Positions 32,008-39,369 of a DNA stretch of 64,000 nucleotides are shown here, one piece after another. Position 1 is the stretch's first letter, and the number at the start of each line of letters is the position of its first letter. The translations under genes and the position numbers were made by a program. The notes beneath the pieces are model-generated. The model had not been told where the DNA came from and ran no database searches. It saw only the letters and a list, made by a program, of their open reading frames with translations. The stretch comes from Selenomonadaceae bacterium UBA2897 (lineage in GTDB: Bacteria; Bacillota; Negativicutes; Selenomonadales; Selenomonadaceae), in NCBI GenBank assembly GCA_002350105.1, contig DEDT01000041.1:1-64000 (forward strand), in the 5' to 3' direction.

Positions 32008-32838
32008 TTACCAATCATCGCCGCCCCGCAACTCGAAGCGGTATGTCGTGCGGTAGCGGCCCGGATGGCCGTTCATCTGGAAGCGGCAGGCCCAGCCCGC
32101 CGCCACGGCGGCCGCATCGAGCGCGGCGTGACCCGACGAGCGGATGACGGAGACATCCGTCACGGCACTCGCGGGCGAGACCGTGATGAGCACGGTCACG
32201 CTTCCCTGTGCGCCCGCCTGAATCATGGCAGGAGGATAGGCGGGCGTGGCACGATAGATGCAATAGGCCGCAGCATCGACAGGCGTTGCCGACGCCTGCG
32301 CGTCACCGCCCGTCTGTCCGCTGCCATTACCATGGCCAGTGCCCTGCCCATCACCGCCTGACACGCCCGCACCAGACCCGCTTCCCTGACCGCCGCCTGC
32401 GCCATCCGCCCTGCCCTTGTCCGTGCCAACTGCCGTCGCATCGCCATTGGCTGCCGGATTCGACGTAGCCGCGGACCTGGCAGCTTCAGCCTGCTCCGCC
32501 TTGTGCTGCTGGCGATAGGCCTGCTGCGTCTGCGGCTCTTTCGTATAGGTTTCGGCGATTTCCGGCAGCCTGGAGGCAGGTGGCAGCGTGACGACGGGGG
32601 CCGCTGGTGCAGCCCCGGCGGACGGTCCGGCAGGAGCACTGCCCCCGTCACCGCCGCCCGCATCGCCTGCAAGCAGCGCGATATCCACGACGTCCTCTTC
32701 CGATGTGGCTGGCCTGGCCTGCATGAGCAGGAAAAAGCCCGAAGCTCCGAGCAGCAGGAACAGCACGAAATGCACCGCGAGCGAGAGGCCCCAGGCGCGC
32801 AGCTTCTCCGCCCGCCGCACCTGCTTTGGCGCGCGCAT
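32008..32838 (-). CDS. tonB: TonB energy transducer
   Basis: 276-residue inner membrane protein. An N-terminal helix (GLSLAVHFVLFLLLGASGFF) has the SxxxH pattern that contacts ExbB (Ser-Leu-Ala-Val-His). The middle is rich in Gly, Ala, Gln and Ser rather than the Pro-Lys repeats of E. coli TonB. The C-terminal domain is TonB-like (ATPAYPPAMIQAGAQGSVTV, VIRSSGHAALDAAAVAAGW). It starts one base after exbD with GGAGGG in the end of exbD. Confidence 0.93.
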   Translation of the reverse strand: MRAPKQVRRAEKLRAWGLSLAVHFVLFLLLGASGFFLLMQARPATSEEDVVDIALLAGDAGGGDGGSAPAGPSAGAAPAAPVVTLPPASRLPEIAETYTKEPQTQQAYRQQHKAEQAEAARSAATSNPAANGDATAVGTDKGRADGAGGGQGSGSGAGVSGGDGQGTGHGNGSGQTGGDAQASATPVDAAAYCIYRATPAYPPAMIQAGAQGSVTVLITVSPASAVTDVSVIRSSGHAALDAAAVAAGWACRFQMNGHPGRYRTTYRFELRGGDDW

Positions 32839-32839
32839 C

Positions 32840-33250
32840 TTATTGCCCTCCTGCAGCTGCCGCGAGGCCGATATGGCTGATGCCATGCTGCTTGAATTTA
32901 TCCAGCAGGCCTACGACCATGCCGTAGTCGAGGCCCTGATCCGCACGCACGACGACGGAGAACTTCGTATTGCGCTGATTCTCCGCCGCCGCTTGGGCGA
33001 GCAGGGCCTGTTCCGTGATGGGCTGATCCTCCAGATAGAGCGAGCCATCGCGCTTCATCGTCACCACATAGGAGACCGCGAGCTGCGTCTCCGCGCCCGC
33101 CGCCTGCGGCATATCGACATCGACGGTTCTGACCTGCACCATGTAGAGCGTGCTCATCATGAAGAATACAAGCAGGAAGAACATGATGTCAATCATCGGG
33201 ATGATGTTGAGCTCCGGTTTCTGCCAGGCTCTCCGCTCTCGCAAACGCAT
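32840..33250 (-). CDS. exbD: ExbD/TolR-family biopolymer transport protein
   Basis: 136-residue protein with one membrane helix (PMIDIMFFLLVFFMMSTLY) carrying Asp21, the proton-carrying residue of the family, and a periplasmic domain. ATG at 33250 is preferred; a GTG two codons upstream lies inside the ribosome binding region. It is the first gene of the TonB uptake operon and is separated from its partner exbB by five genes. Confidence 0.92.
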   Translation of the reverse strand: MRLRERRAWQKPELNIIPMIDIMFFLLVFFMMSTLYMVQVRTVDVDMPQAAGAETQLAVSYVVTMKRDGSLYLEDQPITEQALLAQAAAENQRNTKFSVVVRADQGLDYGMVVGLLDKFKQHGISHIGLAAAAGGQ

Positions 33251-33296
33251 ACACACCCCGCCTTTGGCCTGATCACTGAAAAATTTATGGAACCTT

Positions 33297-33314
33297 ATGA
33301 AATAATGTTTTCAT
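33297..33314. promoter_or_regulatory. Operator-like inverted repeat at the exbD promoter
   Basis: ATGAAA-TAATGT-TTTCAT is a perfect 6-6-6 inverted repeat covering the expected transcript start. It resembles metal regulator boxes in spacing but is not a clear Fur consensus. Confidence 0.5.
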
Positions 33315-33317
33315 TCT

Positions 33318-33346
33318 ATCATAATCTTTTCCCCGGCTCAAGTCAA
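33318..33346 (-). promoter_or_regulatory. Promoter of the TonB uptake operon
   Basis: Minus-strand TTGACT (33346-33341), 17-base spacer, TATGAT (33323-33318), followed by the inverted repeat at 33297-33314. Confidence 0.75.
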
Positions 33347-33367
33347 CGGCACAAATCACAGGCAGAC

Positions 33368-33399
33368 AAAAAGAACTGCCGCCAAAATGGCGGCAGTTC
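33368..33399 (-). terminator. Terminator after hpf
   Basis: Perfect 12-bp stem GAACTGCCGCCA/TGGCGGCAGTTC (33373-33384 and 33388-33399) with an AAA loop and a T-run on the minus strand. Confidence 0.9.
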
Positions 33400-33430
33400 C
33401 CTGTTTACCCATTCATTGAATTATCAGCGA

Positions 33431-33979
33431 TTAATTGCCGGACTCGATGAGACCGTAGTTCCCGTCAGTGCGGCGGTAAACGACGTTGACATCCTCCGTC
33501 TGTGCATCGCGGAACACGAAGAAGTTGTGGTTCAGCATGTTCATCTGCACGATAGCTTCCTGCACATCCATGGGCTTGACCACGAAGTGCTTCGTCTTGA
33601 CGATAGGATATTCCTCGCTCGCGTCCCGTTTATCCGCAAACGGCACATCATTCTTGAACAGATCCGTCTTCAGACCGCCATTGCGGAAGCGGCGGGCCAG
33701 CTTCGTCTTATGCTTATGAATCTGGCGCTCCAGTTTCTCTACCACCAGGTCAATGGACGTATACATATCCATGGTAGCTTCTTCACCGCGGAGCAGGAAA
33801 CCGCCTTCGACCGGCACCGTGACCTCAACGATATGGCGGCCCTTCGTGACCGTCAGCAGGACCTTGATGTCGCCCACTTTGTCGAAGTACTTCGTTACCT
33901 TGCCAATGCGCTTCTCTACATATTCGCGCAGGGACGGGGTAATCTCGATATTCTTGCCTCTTACCGTGAATGTTGCCAT
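33431..33979 (-). CDS. hpf: Ribosome hibernation-promoting factor, long form
   Basis: 182-residue protein. The N-terminal domain (FTVRGKNIEITPSLREYVEK, then VEVTVPVEGGFLLRGEE) binds the ribosome near the decoding site. The C-terminal domain (IVKTKHFVVKPMDVQEAIVQ, then NMLNHNFFVFRDAQTEDVNV) mediates the dimerisation that gives 100S ribosomes. ATG at 33979 has AAAGGGG nine bases upstream. In most Firmicutes hpf lies next to secA; here the TonB operon separates them. Confidence 0.95.
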   Translation of the reverse strand: MATFTVRGKNIEITPSLREYVEKRIGKVTKYFDKVGDIKVLLTVTKGRHIVEVTVPVEGGFLLRGEEATMDMYTSIDLVVEKLERQIHKHKTKLARRFRNGGLKTDLFKNDVPFADKRDASEEYPIVKTKHFVVKPMDVQEAIVQMNMLNHNFFVFRDAQTEDVNVVYRRTDGNYGLIESGN

Positions 33980-34069
33980 AAGACACATCCCCTTTCTTGT
34001 TTATATTGGTTATATTCGGCACAGGCCATAAAATCCCTTCTTTTTCCCGCAAAAAAGAAAAATTTATGT

Positions 34070-34101
34070 AAAAAAACATCCCGCTCGAAACGAACGGGAT
34101 G
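34070..34101 (-). terminator. Terminator after the second amino acid transporter
   Basis: Stem CATCCCGCTCG/CGAACGGGATG (34077-34087 and 34091-34101) with one G-T pair, then six or seven T residues on the minus strand. Confidence 0.88.
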
Positions 34102-34124
34102 CAATGGCATACATATTTCTTAGC

Positions 34125-34841
34125 TCAAAGGACTTTCGACAGGAAGGTCTGCGTGCGCTCCTGCTGCGGATGGTCGAAGACCTGCTCCGGCGTGCCCTGC
34201 TCCAGAATGACGCCCTGATCGACAAAGAGGATGCGGTCGGCCACTTCGCGGGCAAAGCCCATCTCATGGGTGACGACCACCATCGTCATGCCGCTTTCGG
34301 CGAGCTGGCGCATGACGTCGAGCACCTCGCCGACCATCTCCGGGTCAAGCGCCGAGGTCGGCTCATCGAAGAGCATGACCTTCGGCTTCATGGCCAAGGC
34401 GCGAGCGATGGCCACGCGCTGCTGCTGGCCACCGGAGAGCTGATTCGGCCAAGCATCGGCCTTGTCGGCCAGCCCCACGCGCTTCAGCAGCTGACGAGCC
34501 GTCTGCTCCGTCTCCGCCTTGTCGGCGTGACGCACCTTGAGCGGCGCGAGCATGATGTTCTGCAGCACCGTCATGTGCGGGAAGAGGTTAAAGCGCTGGA
34601 AGACCATGCCCACCTCTTCGCGCACCTTGTTGATGTCGGCCTCGTTGAGCACGATGCCGTCCACGCTGACCATCCCGGACGTCGGCTGCTCCAGATAGTT
34701 CATGCAGCGCAGCAGCGTGCTCTTGCCCGAGCCCGAAGGCCCGATGATAGCCACGACTTCCTTTTCTTTGACGTCGAGGTCGATGCCCTTGAGCACCTCA
34801 TTGCTGCCAAAGGATTTATGCAGTTTCTCAATGTTGATCAT
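34125..34841 (-). CDS. Polar amino acid ABC transporter ATP-binding protein
   Basis: 238-residue ATPase of the GlnQ type. It has Walker A GPSGSGKSTLLR, signature LSGGQQQR, Walker B VMLFDEPTSALDPEMV and the switch VTHEMG. ATG at 34841 follows GGAGG by ten bases and overlaps the permease gene by 14 bp. It is the last gene of a binding protein-permease-ATPase operon. Confidence 0.94.
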   Translation of the reverse strand: MINIEKLHKSFGSNEVLKGIDLDVKEKEVVAIIGPSGSGKSTLLRCMNYLEQPTSGMVSVDGIVLNEADINKVREEVGMVFQRFNLFPHMTVLQNIMLAPLKVRHADKAETEQTARQLLKRVGLADKADAWPNQLSGGQQQRVAIARALAMKPKVMLFDEPTSALDPEMVGEVLDVMRQLAESGMTMVVVTHEMGFAREVADRILFVDQGVILEQGTPEQVFDHPQQERTQTFLSKVL

Positions 34842-35493
34842 CCGTAGCAAACCTCCGCTCCAGATAAGCGACGAAACGCGAAATCGTCAGCGTCATCACG
34901 AGGTAGACGATGGCGACACTGATCCAAATCTCCAGCGAACCATACGTCTTGGCGATGATAAGCTGGCCGCGACGCGTGAGTTCCTCGAAGCCGATGACCG
35001 ACACGAGGGAGGAATCCTTCAGCAGGGCGATGAACTCATTGCCCAGCGGCGGAATCACGCGCTTGAACGCCTGCGGCACGATGATGTAACGCATCGTCTG
35101 TACCCAGGTCATGCCCAGCGAGCGGCCGGCCTCCATCTGACCTTCGTCGATGGACTGAATGCCCGCGCGGAAAATCTCCGCCACATACGCGCCGGAGTTG
35201 ATGCCGCAGGCACCGACCGCCGCCACGTACGGATCAATGCGCTGGCCCGTGATGACCGGCAGCGCGAAATAGACGAGGAAGATCTGTACCAAAAGCGGTG
35301 TGCCGCGGAAAAAATCCACGTACACAGCTGCGACGAAACGCAGCGGCTTGAAGTGACAGATTCTTGCAATACCGACGAACAGGCCGATGATGACACCGAG
35401 TGCCACCGACATGGCCGTAATCTTGATGGTAACGCCAGCACCGACCAGCAGGAGCGGGAAGGAATTGACGACCAAATCCCAGTTGAACTGCAT
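34828..35493 (-). CDS. Polar amino acid ABC transporter permease
   Basis: 221-residue permease of the GlnP/HisM family. The start FNWDLVVNSFPLLLVGAGVT is typical, followed by VDFFRGTPLLVQIFLVYFAL and the EAA loop EAGRSLGMTWVQTMRYIIVP. About five helices. ATG at 35493 has AGGTGA upstream; a GTG three codons before is less well placed. It lies 32 bases after the binding protein gene. Confidence 0.94.
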   Translation of the reverse strand: MQFNWDLVVNSFPLLLVGAGVTIKITAMSVALGVIIGLFVGIARICHFKPLRFVAAVYVDFFRGTPLLVQIFLVYFALPVITGQRIDPYVAAVGACGINSGAYVAEIFRAGIQSIDEGQMEAGRSLGMTWVQTMRYIIVPQAFKRVIPPLGNEFIALLKDSSLVSVIGFEELTRRGQLIIAKTYGSLEIWISVAIVYLVMTLTISRFVAYLERRFATDDQH

Positions 35494-35525
35494 AAAACTC
35501 ACCTAATCATATTGCGCTTGCGTAC

Positions 35526-36323
35526 TTACTTCTTCTGCTCGCCGAACCATTTCGCGAAGATCTTGTCGTACTCGCCATTCTCATGCAGCTTCTTCAGCGC
35601 GTCGTTGATCTTCTGCTGCAGCTCCGTGTTGTCCTTGCCGATGGCGATGCCGTACTGCTCCGCCGTCAGTTTCTCCGGGAGAGCCTTGACGCCCGTAGCG
35701 CCCGTCTTCTGGATGTAGTAGTCGTTGACCGGGCGATCGTTGACGACTGCATCGACGCCGCCAGCTTTCAGCTCCATGAAGCAGTCAGCCGGCGTGTTCA
35801 GCTCCTTGACCTCAACGCCTTCGATCTTCTTGACCTCTTCAGCGCTCGTCGTACCGATCTGGACGGCGACTTTCTTGCCCTTCAGATCCTGGAACTTCTG
35901 GATGCTCTGCTCATCCTCGCGGACGACCATCGTCAGGCCGGAATCATAGTACGGATCGGAGAACAGCACGTTCTGCTTGCGGTCGTCGTTGATCGTCATG
36001 CCGGAGATGACGACATCGACCTGCTTGCCCTGCAGGGCCGGAATCAGGCCATCGAAGCCGAGGTTCTGGATCTCGGCCTCGCTGCCCATCTCCTTGGCAA
36101 TCGCGCGGATCAGATCCATATCGAAGCCCTGATACTCCTTCTGGCTCTCATCCTGGAACTCGAACGGCGCAAAGTCGATGGACGAACCGACCTTCAGCGT
36201 CTTGGGCGCCGAGCCGGAGCCCGATGAGCTGGAGCTCGTGCCGGCACCGCCGCCGCAACCCGCGAAAGCAGCTACGGCGAAGCTCATAGCCGCGACAACA
36301 GCGAGAATCTTCTTGAATTTCAT
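35526..36323 (-). CDS. Polar amino acid-binding lipoprotein
   Basis: 265-residue substrate-binding protein of family 3 (SBP_bac_3). The lipobox is AAFAGC, followed by a Gly/Ser linker. The core starts LKVGSSIDFAPFEFQD and includes GFDMDLIRAIAKEMG and ISGMTINDDRKQNVLFSDPY, which hold ligand-contact residues typical for glutamine, arginine or cystine binding. ATG at 36323 has GAGGG seven bases upstream. It is first in the operon, behind a leader with a terminator hairpin. Confidence 0.93.
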   Translation of the reverse strand: MKFKKILAVVAAMSFAVAAFAGCGGGAGTSSSSSGSGSAPKTLKVGSSIDFAPFEFQDESQKEYQGFDMDLIRAIAKEMGSEAEIQNLGFDGLIPALQGKQVDVVISGMTINDDRKQNVLFSDPYYDSGLTMVVREDEQSIQKFQDLKGKKVAVQIGTTSAEEVKKIEGVEVKELNTPADCFMELKAGGVDAVVNDRPVNDYYIQKTGATGVKALPEKLTAEQYGIAIGKDNTELQQKINDALKKLHENGEYDKIFAKWFGEQKK

Positions 36324-36358
36324 AGTCATTCCCTCACTTTGATAAAATAGTTTTTAAC

Positions 36359-36401
36359 AAAAAAAGCCCAGGGCTGTACAGTGTCATTGTACTCCCGGGC
36401 T
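36359..36401 (-). terminator. Terminator hairpin in the leader of the second amino acid transporter
   Basis: Imperfect stem built on AGCCC/GGGCT and GTACA/TGTAC (36365-36401), followed by seven T residues on the minus strand. It lies between the promoter and the binding protein start, so it acts as a leader terminator or attenuator. The sequence GGC-AATGGA-GCC (36409-36398) runs into its 5' arm. Confidence 0.7.
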
Positions 36402-36423
36402 CCATTGCCTGTACATGCTAACT

Positions 36424-36451
36424 ATTATAGCACGCATTCATATATATGCAA
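36424..36451 (-). promoter_or_regulatory. Promoter of the second amino acid transporter
   Basis: Minus-strand TTGCAT (36451-36446), 16-base spacer, TATAAT (36429-36424). The -35 box lies inside a 29-base palindrome. Confidence 0.65.
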
Positions 36452-36468
36452 GTTTCTTGCATATATAT
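36440..36468. repeat. 29-base perfect inverted repeat (operator candidate)
   Basis: ATATATATGCAAG, three bases TTT, then CTTGCATATATAT: 13 bp each arm without mismatch. It covers the -35 region of the transporter promoter and has no T-run, so an operator is more likely than a terminator. Confidence 0.7.
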
Positions 36469-36489
36469 TTCAGTATCTGATTTTAAAAA

Positions 36490-36780
36490 TTAACCGCGGG
36501 CTGCGCGATGCTTCGCGAAGCAGTCACGGCAATATACCGGACGGTCATCTTTCGGCTCGAACGGAACTTCCGTCTCCTTGCCGCAGTCAGCGCAGATCAC
36601 TTTGTACATCTTGCGCTCCTCGCCGCCCTCACGGCTGCGTTTGCGTTTCTCACGGCAGTCGCGGCAGCGTGCCGGTGCGTTCTCGAAACCTTTCTCAGCG
36701 TAGAACTCCTGCTCACCAGCAGTCCATACGAACTCTTTGCCACAGTCCTTGCATACGAGTGTCTTGTCTTCAAATGCCAT
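36490..36780 (-). CDS. Small zinc-ribbon protein
   Basis: 96-residue basic protein with two zinc-ribbon units. The first has CKDCGKEF and CRDCREKRKR, the second CADCGKETEVPF and CRDCFAKHR, so four CxxC pairs in all. Proteins of this kind are widespread in Firmicutes and are often annotated only as zinc-ribbon domain proteins; a nucleic acid or ribosome contact is possible but unproven. AAGGGG precedes the ATG. It has its own promoter at 36880-36908 and no dedicated terminator was seen before the next promoter. Confidence 0.85.
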   Translation of the reverse strand: MAFEDKTLVCKDCGKEFVWTAGEQEFYAEKGFENAPARCRDCREKRKRSREGGEERKMYKVICADCGKETEVPFEPKDDRPVYCRDCFAKHRAARG

Positions 36781-36879
36781 AAGATAATCCCCTTAAAAAG
36801 CAGAAAAACGATTATTAGATGTCCCATCTCGTACACTTCAGCTAGCAATGTGACTGAGAAAAAAGAACGTCCAGTGATT

Positions 36880-36908
36880 ATTATAGCGAATATACTTGCG
36901 AAAAGCAA
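36880..36908 (-). promoter_or_regulatory. Promoter of the zinc-ribbon gene
   Basis: Minus-strand TTGCTT (36908-36903), 17-base spacer, TATAAT (36885-36880). An inverted repeat ACTTGC-GAAAA-GCAAGT (36894-36910) covers the -35 box. Confidence 0.65.
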
Positions 36909-36945
36909 GTATTATTATTCTTACTTTCTCTACTTTTCCTATTAC

Positions 36946-38667
36946 TCACTCCGCGCAATAACGACGCCAGACCTCTTTGTAAGCAGACTCCAATTCCTTC
37001 ATATACTGCTTCTCGTTCATCAATGCCGACTTGCGCAGCTGCTCGCGCAGGGCACCGTGATAGGCGTTGATGAGCTTCGGCGATTTGCCCAGTTGCACGG
37101 CGCGGCGCAGGTAGTTGAGGTCATTCTCGACCAGCAGTTCCTGCACGCCCGCGTTCTTCAGGATGGAGGCGCCGAAGCGCGCACCATGGGTGCGGCCGCG
37201 GATGCTGATGACGGGCACGCCCATGCATAGCGCTTCGCATGTGGTGAGGCCGCCGTTGTAGGGTGCCGTGTCCAGCGCCACGTCGATATCGCGGTACTGC
37301 TCCAGATAGTCGGGGCTGTAGGGGCGCAGCTCCACGCGCTGCACATCGAAGTTCAGCCGTTGCAGGCGCTTTTTCACAATGTCGCAGCCCGAGGGCACGC
37401 TGCATACCTTGCCCTTGATTACGAGCTTCGCATCCTTCACGCTATCGAGGATACCGCGCCAGAGGAGCAGCATCTCATCCGTGACCTTGTTGAAATCATT
37501 GAAGCTGCCGAAGGTGACGAAACCGTTGCGCACGGAGGGCGCCTCGGGCAGAAGGTCCGGCAGGCGGCGCACGACGCGCGGCGAATAGCAGAGATGGCTG
37601 TGTGGCAGGCGGATGATCTGCTCCGTGAAGGCGCTGGCCGCGATCTCGTCGCCCGTCGGCAGGCAGGTCTCATCCGATAGGAAGTAGTCGATGGCGGGCA
37701 GGCCCGTCGTATTCATGTAGCCAATGCCCGCGATCTGCACGGGTGCCGGCTTATAGGCCATGATGGGCAGGCAGCTGCCCTGCGTATGGCCGGAAAGGTC
37801 GACGAGGATATCGATCTTGTCCTCATCGATGATGCGCGCGGCCGTGCGCGGCGAGCGCCCCTGCAGATCGCGCCAGTTCACGTGGTTCTTGTGCAGTCGC
37901 CTGGTCACATCGTCCTCGCGGCCCGTGGCGTAGACGTACACCTGAAAGTTCTTCCGGTCGAACGCGGCCAGAAGCGGCGTCACGAAGGAAGCCACGGCGT
38001 GCTCGCGCCAGTCCGGCGAAAGGTAGCCGATGCGCAGCCGCTTGTCGGGAATCTTGCGCGCGGCGGCGTGCTGGTACGGCTTCACGGGGCAGATGGCTGC
38101 CCAATCCTCGGCCCGCTGACGGCTCTCCGCCGGGGCGAGCTCACGGTAATTATCCATGAAAAGCGCCTTGCTGGTGAATATCGCCCGCTGCTCCGGCGTC
38201 ACCGCGAACCGCGCGCAGGTCCTGAGCGCTTCTGCCGCCTGCTCAGGACGCCCTGCGAGATAGAGCATGTCCGCCATCCAGCCCTGCGCCTTGCGCACGA
38301 CATTCTGCAGCGTCGCGTAATAGGCATCGGAACTGTCGAGCGCCTTCAGCTTGCGCATCGCCTCCTCCACCACGTCGTGCAGCCCCGGCAGCGCCGCATC
38401 GAGCCGGAACTCGCGCGCGGCTACGCCCGCGCTCACAAGGCGCGCGCGCAGATGCTGCGGCTCGGACTGCAGCACGCCGTCCGCCAGCGAAGCCGCCTCG
38501 TCGAGGTCGCCACCGTAGAGCGCGGCCTCGGCCATGACGGCCGCGCCCTCCAGCTTGCTGCGGGCGTCGCTCTCCCAAAGCTCACGCGCACAGGCCCGCA
38601 TGCCCTGCGGGTCTCCGTCGGCCGCAAATTTATCGGCCAGATTCAGCCAGTTGACCGTTTCGGACAT
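36946..38667 (-). CDS. O-GlcNAc transferase-like glycosyltransferase (GT41) with N-terminal helical repeats
   Basis: 573-residue cytoplasmic protein. The first 200 residues are TPR-like helical repeats (LEGAAVMAEAALYGGDLDEA and similar). The rest is an OGT/SPINDLY-type GT-B catalytic domain: RIGYLSPDWREHAVASFVTP, VDLSGHTQGSCLPIMAYKPA, QIAGIGYMNTTG, and the nucleotide-sugar site DTAPYNGGLTTCEALCMGVP. It would add a sugar to Ser or Thr of a protein. It is the last of three overlapping or adjacent genes with a glycosyltransferase and a methyltransferase-like protein. Flagellin or surface protein glycosylation is a reasonable guess, not shown here. Confidence 0.88.
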   Translation of the reverse strand: MSETVNWLNLADKFAADGDPQGMRACARELWESDARSKLEGAAVMAEAALYGGDLDEAASLADGVLQSEPQHLRARLVSAGVAAREFRLDAALPGLHDVVEEAMRKLKALDSSDAYYATLQNVVRKAQGWMADMLYLAGRPEQAAEALRTCARFAVTPEQRAIFTSKALFMDNYRELAPAESRQRAEDWAAICPVKPYQHAAARKIPDKRLRIGYLSPDWREHAVASFVTPLLAAFDRKNFQVYVYATGREDDVTRRLHKNHVNWRDLQGRSPRTAARIIDEDKIDILVDLSGHTQGSCLPIMAYKPAPVQIAGIGYMNTTGLPAIDYFLSDETCLPTGDEIAASAFTEQIIRLPHSHLCYSPRVVRRLPDLLPEAPSVRNGFVTFGSFNDFNKVTDEMLLLWRGILDSVKDAKLVIKGKVCSVPSGCDIVKKRLQRLNFDVQRVELRPYSPDYLEQYRDIDVALDTAPYNGGLTTCEALCMGVPVISIRGRTHGARFGASILKNAGVQELLVENDLNYLRRAVQLGKSPKLINAYHGALREQLRKSALMNEKQYMKELESAYKEVWRRYCAE

Positions 38668-38670
38668 AGC

Positions 38671-39369
38671 TCACACCTCCGGATGGAGTTCCTGCCCATA
38701 CTCACGCAGGAATACTTTCTGATAGCCCTTGTACTCTCTTGCCAGCGGTTTTTCCTTCGGGCAATGGATGCACCAGAAATCCTCGCTCTGGTTCGGCACG
38801 ACCACACGGCGGCCGCGCCGCTGCATCTCCTTGCACATCGAGGTGTCGTAGAGATGCCAGCCCGTGAAAAGATCCTCACGCCAGGGGATATCATACTGCG
38901 TCGCGAGGAAAAGCCCATCGACGGCCTCGACTTCCTGATAGGCCCCTGCTGGCTCCATGCAGTGCGAATCCACGACGCACTCCGGCTCGCAGGCGTGCAG
39001 CACCCGGCCGTAGGTGCGCATGCCGTCCCACCAGATGCCGCTCTCAGGCAGGCAGCGGCAGCCGATGACGCCCACGAGGCCGATCCCCGGGTCGGCAAAG
39101 AGTCGCAGCAGGTCGGCCACGAGATTCTTATTGACCACCAGCGTATCCTGATGCAGGTAGACCTTGTACTTCGCATCCGTCTGCCGGCAACCTGCGTTAT
39201 AGCCCGCACACATCGAGGTCGCACCGCGCACGGGGATGTACTCTGCCGTAAAGCCCGCGGGTAGCGCGAGGCTCGCCAGATAGCGGCGGCATTCGCTGTA
39301 CCAGTCTTCCTGATTCACGCAGGTGATGAAAGCTACTTTTTGTGGATTCAGCTGTTTTGCTTCAGGCAT
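38671..39369 (-). CDS. Family 2-like glycosyltransferase
   Basis: 232-residue protein. The opening KVAFITCVNQEDWYSECRRY and the DxD-like region with KVYLHQDTLVVNKNL match the small GT-A family often annotated as glycosyltransferase family protein (PF13712-like). The middle has ATSMCAGYNAGC and the end a conserved HLYDTSMCKEMQRRG segment. ATG at 39369 has GGGAGG eight bases upstream and overlaps the previous gene by 8 bp; upstream frame extension is shadow sequence. It probably extends a glycan on the same target as the OGT-like enzyme three bases downstream. Confidence 0.8.
   Translation of the reverse strand: MPEAKQLNPQKVAFITCVNQEDWYSECRRYLASLALPAGFTAEYIPVRGATSMCAGYNAGCRQTDAKYKVYLHQDTLVVNKNLVADLLRLFADPGIGLVGVIGCRCLPESGIWWDGMRTYGRVLHACEPECVVDSHCMEPAGAYQEVEAVDGLFLATQYDIPWREDLFTGWHLYDTSMCKEMQRRGRRVVVPNQSEDFWCIHCPKEKPLAREYKGYQKVFLREYGQELHPEV

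Noticed and set aside
33251..33430. Cobalamin riboswitch before the TonB operon
   Set aside because: The spacer is too short and lacks the conserved B12-box pattern; it holds only a promoter, an inverted repeat and the hpf terminator.
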